From contig CAYJXJ010000166.1 in the NCBI GenBank assembly GCA_964374095.1, forward strand, positions 1-10,496: a stretch of DNA of 10,496 nucleotides, in the 5' to 3' direction. Position numbers and translations under genes: made by a program. Shown in pieces: positions 5,849 to 10,496 of this stretch; the stretch's first letter is position 1, and each line of letters starts with the position of its first letter. Source of the stretch: CAYJXJ01 sp964374095 (lineage in GTDB: Bacteria > Elusimicrobiota > Elusimicrobia > UBA1565 > UBA9628). The notes under the pieces are model-generated. The model was not told the DNA's origin and did no database searches. It worked only from the letters and a program-made list of their open reading frames with translations.

Positions 5849-7385
5849 TTAGGCACCTTCCCGGCTTGCCGCGGCCGTTTTTAACCCCCCGATCTGATAA
5901 AAGGGCTCCTTTCGCGCAGGCTCGCGCCAGCGAGCGCGTGCCCTTGCTTCGCAGGAAGTCGCGCTGGTTCGCCCCCCACACCGAACCAGCGCCCATATCT
6001 CGACAACTAACCTTGAGGCAAATGGAAAGTTGGAGGTTGGAGTCCTTACGGGGGAGGCGGTAGGCGCGCGCCAGCGCGCCGGAGGCAGGAAAAGCTACAA
6101 GGTTAGTTCGGGCTCCGTCGGAGGGTCGCGCCAGCGACCTCAAGGTTATGAGACTTGCGACCTTGTGGAATCCCTCGACGGGGCGAAGGTCGCAAGGCTT
6201 TTGCCTTGTAGGTCGCTCAGCTCCAAATTCGCAGGAATAAGCCCAATAGCCAGCGCCGGAGGGCGCAGGGCCAGCAATCGCCGAAAGGGCGCTGCTCTGC
6301 GGAGGTCGCTGGTTCATATCCGACCCCCGCAACCAATACCCGCCAAGTTTCAAGAAGCCGCCTACGGCTTTTTGTCCAATGTGGAGCGCTCCGCGCTCGA
6401 CGAGAAGCAAGAGGTAGGACCTGTTGAAACGACTAAGCGTCAGCCCTCCGGCGGCGTCGTATGCGTGGACGAAAATGGGCGTCCCCTCCGGGACGCCAGA
6501 GAGATCAAGAGAGTAGGTGAAGTTCGATCCCCTGAACGTTCGATCCCGCAACAGGAAGACTCCGGCCCCGCTGTCGAAGTTGAGCGTCGAGTCAAAGATG
6601 GGAGCCCCGCGCGTCACTTGCAGATTCCGAATTCCGGCCCCGCTATCAGAAACTTCGATGGTAAGGCTGTCCCCCGAGGCGAAGCCGTCGTTAGGCACGG
6701 TCGTCTGACCACTGCGGACAACGACCGTCGGCGGCGTCGAGTCCGACGCCGCCGCGATTGCATCTGCAGTAATATGGTGATAGATCGCTGGGAAATATCC
6801 CGCAAGCCTCGCATCGGTGAGGAGCATATTGAATCTGTCCGAGGTGTGATAGCGAAGCCGGACAGGATTGGTGCTGACCACAATACCTGAGTGGTTTAAT
6901 CCCACGAACTGAATCACGTCGCCAGGCTCGCCGTTCGCCGGGATCGCAGAATTTGCCGTCTCCAGCGGCGTCTGCTGCGCGATTGAGAGCAGGCCAGCGC
7001 CCAGTTTTTCTACCTCCCGATATGTCCCACCTCGGCCCCCATCGCCGGACATCTGGATTCCTCCAGCCTTGAGAACCTGGGACACGAAGTTGGAGCAATC
7101 GGCCCCATTCTCCCGGCTCACGGAATTATCACCATCATTTTCGGACCGTTCATAGAGCGGGATTTCAATCCCGAAAATCGTCTGCGCCCGAAGCCAGTTC
7201 CATGTGTAGGGACATGTCGAGCAATGGCGAGGGCTGTTCACGTGGTCGACAAGGTTATCCCCGCTAAAATCGGTGTTCCACCATTCTGCCGAATAGGCAA
7301 GTGCCGCGCTCCGGTCGTACGCGCGAGCATCGGCGGCGATGAAGGAAAGCAGCAGTGCAACTGTCACCCTGCGCAGATTTTTCAT
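5841..7385 (-). CDS. Secreted Amidase_6-like hydrolase with C-terminal Ig-like domain; C-terminal extension doubtful
   Basis: The open frame has 514 codons, but convincing protein ends near residue 320 (base 6426). Residues 1-22 are a Sec signal peptide (MKNLRRVTVALLLSFIAADARA). Residues 23-205 match the putative amidase domain PF12671: YDRSAALAYSAEWWN, the nucleophile segment GADCSNFVSQ (Cys97), and the NHSGIVV strand (His165). Such enzymes have a papain/NlpC-like Cys-His arrangement and are thought to act on peptidoglycan or peptide amides. Residues 217-320 look like a single beta-sandwich (STPPTVVV... to ...FVHAYDAAGG). Residues 321-514 read through tRNA-like and palindromic repeat DNA (LPRKDSNLQ, GSDMNQRPP) and are probably not native protein. 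ATG 7385 overlaps the preceding gene by ATGA, so the two are translated as a pair. The 3' part of the domain is duplicated in inverted orientation at 8118-8305. The substrate is unknown. Confidence 0.8.
   Translation of the reverse strand: MKNLRRVTVALLLSFIAADARAYDRSAALAYSAEWWNTDFSGDNLVDHVNSPRHCSTCPYTWNWLRAQTIFGIEIPLYERSENDGDNSVSRENGADCSNFVSQVLKAGGIQMSGDGGRGGTYREVEKLGAGLLSIAQQTPLETANSAIPANGEPGDVIQFVGLNHSGIVVSTNPVRLRYHTSDRFNMLLTDARLAGYFPAIYHHITADAIAAASDSTPPTVVVRSGQTTVPNDGFASGDSLTIEVSDSGAGIRNLQVTRGAPIFDSTLNFDSGAGVFLLRDRTFRGSNFTYSLDLSGVPEGTPIFVHAYDAAGGLTLSRFNRSYLLLLVERGALHIGQKAVGGFLKLGGYWLRGSDMNQRPPQSSALSAIAGPAPSGAGYWAYSCEFGAERPTRQKPCDLRPVEGFHKVASLITLRSLARPSDGARTNLVAFPASGALARAYRLPRKDSNLQLSICLKVSCRDMGAGSVWGANQRDFLRSKGTRSLARACAKGALLSDRGVKNGRGKPGRCLNG
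5920..5935. repeat. Palindrome with GCCA loop, unit 1
   Basis: GCTCGC-GCCA-GCGAGC: a perfect 6-bp stem with a four-base loop. It shares the CGC-GCCA-GCG core with units at 6063 and 6124, while the outer stem bases differ but stay paired. There is no T tract, so it is not a classical terminator. Confidence 0.65.
6063..6080. repeat. Palindrome with GCCA loop, unit 2
   Basis: GGCGCGC-GCCA-GCGCGCC: a perfect 7-bp stem. Same loop and core as the units at 5920 and 6124. Confidence 0.65.
6124..6139. repeat. Palindrome with GCCA loop, unit 3
   Basis: GGTCGC-GCCA-GCGACC: a perfect 6-bp stem. In the inverted copy near 8526-8541 the same unit has one stem mismatch. Confidence 0.65.
6285..6335 (+). pseudogene. 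tRNA 3'-end-like fragment
   Basis: GCGCTGCTCTGC, GGAGGTC, a GG-TTCATAT-CC T-loop (6313-6319) and a terminal ...CGCAACCA resemble the 3' half of a tRNA. The T stem has a mismatch, the anticodon loop is missing, and no matching 5' acceptor strand lies at the right distance. I read it as a decayed or partial tRNA, perhaps left by an integration event. Not a functional tRNA. Confidence 0.35.
6426..6685 (-). repeat. Inner inverted repeat, left copy: amidase C-terminal domain segment
   Basis: Encodes amidase residues about 234-320 (FASGDSLTIEV to GLTLSRF). The reverse complement is at 8118-8305 and lacks 72 bases (24 codons) between two DSGAG repeats. The borders are sharp: similarity ends at GAAAC (6426) and at GAAGC (6685). 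Confidence 0.88.
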
Positions 7386-8089
7386 CGACCCTCACCCATA
7401 AGGCGCTCCCACTCCCTCACGAACTCTTCGTTCTTCATCCACGTCTTGCGTTTTGCCGGGTCCTCCGCAATCCAGCTTCGCAGCGAATCAAGCAGCTCGA
7501 ACCGAGTGGTGACATCACGAATGAGAGGATATGCTTCCTTGCGCTTAAACTTGATGAGCTGACGGATTGCATGCTGATAAGCCTCGTCGCGTTTCTTTGG
7601 GTCGGATTCGCCCGCAGGTGTCGAGGAGCGCAGAATCGCCGCATAGTGCTGCTCAGTCTCCTTGGCATACTTACCATCCAGCGCGCCAAGGATATCGGCT
7701 GCTCCATTTTTCAGCTTCCAATCGTCCCGCGCGCCAACGATCCTTGCGACTTCTGCAAGCTGTTCCTTTTGCTTTCCGCGTTCTAGAAAGGCAGGGTGCC
7801 AACTGTTGATGATGTTAAGCGCGCCCAGAACCACCCCGAGGACCTCGGTACTCGTGCTCTTCTCGGCCACTTCACGGCACAGCTCCATGACTCGGGGGTC
7901 ATCTCCTATCGGCCGCGCAAGAAGGAATATGAGGTAGTCCTCTACTGTCTCCCTGGAATTCATGTTTTCGCGCACTCCGGCAATGGACTTTTCAGCTAAC
8001 TTCTTGGCGGCGCTCCGAGAAGCAATGACGGCATGTGCCTGGTCGCTCAAAAGTCCGATGAATGCGAGACAAAGAAGTACTCGTCGCAT
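7382..8089 (-). CDS. Secreted all-helical (HEAT/ARM-like) protein coupled to the amidase
   Basis: 235 residues from ATG 8089, with GGGGAG nine bases upstream. The open frame extends to 8740, but that part is repeat DNA with no coding character. Residues 1-20 are a signal peptide (MRRVLLCLAFIGLLSDQAHA). The mature part is predicted to be helical throughout, rich in Lys, Glu, Arg and Ala, with HEAT-like helix pairs such as VMELCREVAEKSTSTEVLGV and LAEVARIVGARDDW. It has no membrane segment after the signal and no cysteine pair pattern. I do not recognise a named family. The stop overlaps the amidase start (ATGA), implying matched expression. A binding partner, chaperone or inhibitor of the amidase in the periplasm is possible, by analogy with secreted amidase/immunity pairs, but this is inference only. 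No convincing promoter is visible upstream; the inverted repeat begins 29 bases before the start codon. Confidence 0.75.
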   Translation of the reverse strand: MRRVLLCLAFIGLLSDQAHAVIASRSAAKKLAEKSIAGVRENMNSRETVEDYLIFLLARPIGDDPRVMELCREVAEKSTSTEVLGVVLGALNIINSWHPAFLERGKQKEQLAEVARIVGARDDWKLKNGAADILGALDGKYAKETEQHYAAILRSSTPAGESDPKKRDEAYQHAIRQLIKFKRKEAYPLIRDVTTRFELLDSLRSWIAEDPAKRKTWMKNEEFVREWERLMGEGR

Positions 8090-8117
8090 AGAGGAAAACT
8101 CCCCTCGCGCAACGCGC

Positions 8118-8305
8118 GCTTCGCCTCGGGGGACAGCCTTACCATCGAAGTTTCTGATAGCGGGGCCGGGACCTTTCTGTTGCGGGATCGAACGTTCAGG
8201 GGATCGAACTTCACCTACTCCCTTGACCTCTCCGGCGTCCCAGAGGGGACGCCCATTTTCGTCCACGCATACGACGCCGCCGGAGGGCTGACGCTTAGTC
8301 GTTTC
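8118..8305 (+). repeat. Inner inverted repeat, right copy: silent amidase C-terminal segment
   Basis: On the plus strand it encodes the same peptide as the amidase tail (FASGDSLTIEVSDSGAG, then FLLRDRTFRGSNF... to GLTLSRF) in one open frame. The 24 residues between the two DSGAG motifs are missing, as after recombination between those short repeats. It has no start codon or ribosome binding site of its own that I can defend; the open frame simply continues on both sides. Confidence 0.88.
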
Positions 8306-8505
8306 CCAATGGAATGGCCGTTGTTCCTCGTCGGAGCGCAGCTCCGGCCGGTTAGCCAGTTTTTGCCATGGGGCGGGCGAAGTTTCAATCCGCGCATGAG
8401 AGAAAGGCCCGGAACTAACCTTGAGGCGTTGGCCCTCCTTGGGCCGATCCGCTGGGGCCGCGCTACCTCCTGTCCTCTTGAGGCCCCAAGAATCGGCCAA
8501 GGCCA
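8306..8505. other. Stretch without a recognisable gene
   Basis: About 200 bases between the inner and outer right repeats. Long open frames cross it on both strands, but none shows a family resemblance or a ribosome binding site. It holds a CGGAGC-GCA-GCTCCG palindrome near 8334-8348 and one more copy of AACTAACCTTGAGG at 8413-8426. Confidence 0.5.
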
Positions 8506-8659
8506 CAAGGCTCATAACCTTGAGGTCGCTGGCGCGATCCTCCGTCGAGACCGAACTAACCTTGTAGCCTTTCCTTCCTATGGCGCGATCCGCCCGATTG
8601 CGCGCCTCCCCAGGAAGGACTCGAACCTCCAGCCTTCCAGTTGCCTCAAGGTTAGTTGT
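8506..8659 (-). repeat. Outer inverted repeat, right copy
   Basis: Reverse-complement partner of 6003-6157. It carries an intact-looking T-arm motif on the minus strand (8630-8613, GGAGG-TTCGAGT-CCTTC), which is mutated in the left copy. With the inner repeats it encloses the amidase gene pair. Confidence 0.8.
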
Positions 8660-8695
8660 GGGGTCCTTGAAGGGATTCGAACCCCGGACCTCGCC
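8613..8695 (-). pseudogene. Two tandem tRNA T-arm-like fragments
   Basis: On the minus strand, GGGG-TTCGAAT-CCC (T-loop at 8681-8675) is followed by an acceptor-like ...GGACCCCA. About 50 bases on comes GGAGG-TTCGAGT-CCTTC (8630-8613). The opposite strand reads LPRKDSNLQ and LEGIRTPDL, peptides well known from mistranslated tRNA genes. No D-arm, anticodon arm or matching 5' acceptor strand is present for either, so these are fragments only. Confidence 0.45.
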
Positions 8696-8716
8696 GTTCA
8701 CAGAGGAGGCAGAACA

Positions 8717-8848
8717 ATGAACGTCGTCGAGTGGGACCATCTGACGTGCCGTGAGATCGGGCGGGAGCTGGTCGCCTGGCTTCGCCAGGAGAGGATGAGC
8801 CCCGCTTGGTTCGAGACCAGCTCCATGGCCTTCACAGGGCCCGCTTGA
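8717..8848 (+). CDS. Small ORF of 43 codons, unknown function
   Basis: ATG 8717 is preceded by AGGAGG (8704-8709) at good spacing. It encodes MNVVEWDHLTCREIGRELVA and onward to SSMAFTGPA, with a Trp/Arg-rich helix. It ends 17 bases inside the 3' end of the convergent heptose kinase gene. The start (VEWDHLT-x-EIG) faintly recalls the first strand of creatininase-type hydrolases, so it could be the remnant of a longer gene cut off by the kinase gene. The ribosome binding site is the main support. Confidence 0.35.
   Translation: MNVVEWDHLTCREIGRELVAWLRQERMSPAWFETSSMAFTGPA
8775..8789. terminator. Hairpin downstream of the heptose kinase gene
   Basis: CCTGGC-TTC-GCCAGG, a perfect 6-bp stem about 45 bases beyond the kinase stop on the minus strand. 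No T run follows on either strand, so intrinsic termination is uncertain. It also lies within the small ORF. Confidence 0.25.
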
Positions 8849-9812
8849 GCTCGGCGGGCTCGACCGACGCCGTCCCGAGCTTGCCCACGACGATGCCGGC
8901 GGCGCAATTGGCCAGGCGCGCCGCCGACTCCGGGTCGGCCCCGCAAGCCAGGCCCAACGTGAGAACGGCGATGACGGTGTCTCCGGCGCCGGTCACGTCA
9001 TAGACCTCGCGGGCCTGGGTCGGGATGTGGAGGGGCCTGGCCCCGTCGCGGAACAAGCTCATCCCCTCCGGTCCGCGCGTGATGACGAGCGCCCGGCAGC
9101 GCAGGGCGCGCACGATTCCCCGCCCGAGGTCCTCGAGGGGCTCGAGGCCCGGGCGCGGCGTCAAATGCATCCCCGCCCAGGCCTCGTGGAAGTTCGGCGT
9201 CAGACAGGTGACCCCCCGATAACGCCGGAAATTCTCGATCTTGGGATCGACCGTGATGGGAATGCGCCGGCGCCGGGCGATGCCCACGGCGGCCCGGAAC
9301 AGGGCTTGGCTCACCACGCCCTTGCCGTAGTCGGAGAGCACGATCGCGTCGCTCCCGGCGGCGGCGTCCTCGAGCCGCGCGAGAAGCTCCCGTTGGGTCT
9401 CCGGGCTCGGCGGGATGACGGTCTCGCGGTCGAAGCGCACCACCTGCTGGTGCTCGGCGATGATCCGGCACTTCTGGGAGGTCACCCGGCGGCCGTCGAC
9501 CAGCAGGCGGCCGGAATCCACCCCCTGGGACGTGAGGTCCGAGGCCAGGCGCGCCCCGGCCGCGTCGTCGCCGATGACTCCCACGGCCTTCGCGCGGGCG
9601 CCGAGGGCCGCCAGGTTGCGCGCGACGTTTCCCGCCCCCCCCGGGGCATGGGTCTCGGAGCTGACTTGAACGACGGGCACGGGGGCCTCGGGGGAGAGGC
9701 GGCTCACCGAGCCGCGGATGAACTGGTCGAGCATGTAATCGCCGGCGACGAGGACGCGCCGCCCCGGGAAGCGGTCGACGATCCTGGCCAGCGAAGCTCT
9801 GCCGCTCGGCAC
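8832..9812 (-). CDS. rfaE1: D-glycero-beta-D-manno-heptose-7-phosphate kinase, HldE N-terminal domain type
   Basis: 326-residue PfkB-family sugar kinase that phosphorylates heptose 7-phosphate at C1 in ADP-heptose synthesis, the precursor of the LPS inner core; cytoplasmic. Family marks: GDYMLDQFIRGSVSRLSPEA (residues 24-43), the substrate-binding GGAGNVARNLAALGA (58-72), DYGKGV (161-166), VDPK (188-191), TPNFHE (205-210), and the PfkB signature TGAGDT (274-279) with catalytic Asp278. The length fits the kinase alone (about 320). The adenylyltransferase half of the fused HldE of enterobacteria is absent here and must be encoded elsewhere. The start is GTG 9812; an in-frame TGA lies 18 bases upstream, so nothing longer is possible, and no strong ribosome binding site is seen. 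It is divergent from the glycosyltransferase gene and convergent with the small ORF. Codon use is very GC-rich, as for core genes. Confidence 0.93.
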   Translation of the reverse strand: MPSGRASLARIVDRFPGRRVLVAGDYMLDQFIRGSVSRLSPEAPVPVVQVSSETHAPGGAGNVARNLAALGARAKAVGVIGDDAAGARLASDLTSQGVDSGRLLVDGRRVTSQKCRIIAEHQQVVRFDRETVIPPSPETQRELLARLEDAAAGSDAIVLSDYGKGVVSQALFRAAVGIARRRRIPITVDPKIENFRRYRGVTCLTPNFHEAWAGMHLTPRPGLEPLEDLGRGIVRALRCRALVITRGPEGMSLFRDGARPLHIPTQAREVYDVTGAGDTVIAVLTLGLACGADPESAARLANCAAGIVVGKLGTASVEPAELKRAL

Positions 9813-9824
9813 TCTGTTGCGGCG

Positions 9825-9830
9825 AGTATA
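9825..9830 (-). promoter_or_regulatory. Candidate -10 box for the heptose kinase gene
   Basis: TATACT on the minus strand, ending 12 bases before the GTG start. No good -35 box is seen at the expected distance. Low confidence. Confidence 0.25.
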
Positions 9831-9948
9831 TCATTTCGCCGCGGGCTCCATCCGCACCCGTTCCACAGGGCGAAGTCCGGTTGAAATAGCGCTGGAATTT
9901 CCACAAGGGGAACTCGCGCCGGCGCGCCGCTCCCGTCGCCCATAGTGC

Positions 9949-9954
9949 TATGAT
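9949..9954 (+). promoter_or_regulatory. Candidate -10 box for the glycosyltransferase gene
   Basis: TATGAT lies nine bases before the ATG at 9964. No -35 box and no ribosome binding site are visible, so if this is used the transcript would be nearly leaderless. The rest of the 151-base divergent gap shows no other signal to me. Confidence 0.2.
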
Positions 9955-9963
9955 TGCGGCGCG

Positions 9964-10496
9964 ATGAAAGCGTCCTCCCGTCGAGGGACCGTCCTCGCCC
10001 TCACGCTCATCTGCGCCTGGCACCTGCTGTTGCGCCTCCCCGGCATGAGCCTGCCCCTCATCAGCGATGAGGGGGAATACGCCTACGCCGCGCGAATCAC
10101 CGCGCGCGGCGGCGCCCCTTACCGCGACGCCTACCTGCAGAAGCCGCCGGTCGTGGTCTTGCTCTACCGCCTGGCGTTCGGGCTCTTCGGCGAGAGCCAG
10201 GACGCGCCGCGGCGGCTGGCCGTCCTGTTCTCATGGGCCGCCATCCTCGGCCTCTATGCCTTGGCGCCCCCCGCCTGGCCGTGGGCGGCACGGTTGGCCG
10301 CCCCGACCGCCTACGCCTCGCTTTCGACCCAGCCCGTCGGGGACCTTGGCTTCGCGGCCCAGCCTGAAGTATTCCTCAACGCCTGGCTTGTCCTCGCCGC
10401 CGCCGCGCTCTGGCGGGCCCGCCGGCGGGATGCCGGCGCGCTCATTTGCGGTTTCTTTCTCGGGCTAGCGGTCATGACCAAGCAGACCGCGCTGTG
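9964..10496 (+). CDS. Membrane glycosyltransferase of the ArnT/PMT (GT-C) type, 3' end beyond the window
   Basis: First 177 codons of an integral inner-membrane GT-C enzyme that would move a sugar from a lipid-linked donor to an envelope acceptor. The first membrane helix is at about residues 8-27. The periplasmic loop that follows has the signature acidic pair and pattern LISDEGEYAYAARI (36-49), then GGAPYRDAYLQKPPVVVLLY and FGLFGES, as in ArnT and RgtA/B/C/D-like proteins. More hydrophobic helices follow (LFSWAAILGLYAL, LNAWLVLAAAALW, LICGFFLGLAVM), ending at MTKQTALW at the window edge. ATG 9964 is preceded by a stop-rich AT patch and no ribosome binding site. The LPS-related neighbour fits a role in LPS or glycan decoration; donor and acceptor are unknown. 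Confidence 0.85.
   Translation, partial: MKASSRRGTVLALTLICAWHLLLRLPGMSLPLISDEGEYAYAARITARGGAPYRDAYLQKPPVVVLLYRLAFGLFGESQDAPRRLAVLFSWAAILGLYALAPPAWPWAARLAAPTAYASLSTQPVGDLGFAAQPEVFLNAWLVLAAAALWRARRRDAGALICGFFLGLAVMTKQTAL

Larger units (their letters stand above)
6003..6157 (+). repeat. Outer inverted repeat, left copy
   Basis: Reverse-complement partner of 8506-8659. Long shared words include ACAACTAACCTTGAGGCAA, CTACAAGGTTAGTTCGG and GCGCCAGCGACCTCAAGG, with scattered mismatches and small indels between them. It contains a decayed T-arm-like segment (GGAGGTTGGAGTCC at 6032-6045) and two GCCA-loop palindromes. Non-coding in my reading, though the amidase frame runs through it on the minus strand. 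Confidence 0.8.

Noticed and set aside
6003..8659. Integron attC-like sites based on AACTAAC ... GTTAGTT pairs
   Set aside because: The inverted pairs around 8554-8659 have a plausible size, but the words do not fit the RYYYAAC / GTTRRRY core consensus and no integron integrase signature is present.
6003..8659. CRISPR array from the repeated AACCTTGAGG word
   Set aside because: Spacing is irregular, orientation alternates, the conserved word is too short and there are no cas genes.
8090..8740. N-terminal extension of the helical protein gene upstream of 8089
   Set aside because: The frame stays open, but it is the antisense of the duplicated amidase tail and of tRNA-like repeats. The signal peptide and GGGGAG site place the start at 8089.
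8033..8848. 271-codon plus-strand ORF containing the amidase tail copy
   Set aside because: It lacks a credible start signal and reads through tRNA-like sequence (RKDSNLQ, GIRTPDL). I keep only the repeat and the small ORF at its end.
8998..10023. 341-codon minus-strand ORF overlapping the kinase in another frame
   Set aside because: Arg/Pro/Gly-rich frame shadow of the kinase gene, which has all its family motifs in the chosen frame.

Overview
The window is high-GC bacterial DNA without introns or eukaryotic signals. A heptose-phosphate kinase of the LPS inner-core pathway (8832-9812, minus) and a PMT/ArnT-type membrane glycosyltransferase (from 9964, plus) point to a Gram-negative envelope. 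I cannot place the phylum from sequence reading alone.

Left half (1-5848, all minus strand): a tight operon whose genes overlap. In transcription order it holds a primase/helicase-like ATPase (5848 or 5755 to 3578) and three tyrosine recombinases: A (3585-2542), B (2558-1218) and C (1234 to beyond base 1). A is intact. B and C each carry the same 246-bp insertion (1381-1626 and 60-305), placed at the same codon of the conserved Leu-Gly-His motif, so the catalytic tyrosine is cut off. The insertion ends in TTATGTGG.../...CCACATAA and is flanked by 6 bp. When its ends are joined across that 6-bp spacer they reproduce the architecture of a Xer/dif site (CATAA-N6-TTATG). This suggests a small non-coding element moved by tyrosine recombination that sits inside recombinase genes. 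The ATPase gene has an in-frame TAA at codon 14 of its most plausible reading frame.

Middle (5849-8716): a two-gene cassette on the minus strand encodes a secreted helical protein (8089-7382) and, coupled by ATGA, a secreted Amidase_6-like hydrolase with a beta-sandwich tail (7385 to about 6426). It is bracketed by inverted repeats (6003-6157 with 8506-8659, and 6426-6685 with 8118-8305). The inner repeat encodes the amidase C-terminal domain in both copies, and most differences between the copies are synonymous. Inverting the segment between them would give the amidase an alternative C-terminus in frame. The surrounding DNA is rich in palindromes with a GCCA loop, tRNA T-arm-like fragments and copies of an AACTAACCTTGAGG-type word.

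Right part (8717-10496): a 43-codon ORF with a good ribosome binding site, then the convergent heptose kinase gene and, divergent from it, the start of the glycosyltransferase gene, which runs off the window. These look like ordinary chromosomal envelope genes next to an accessory region.
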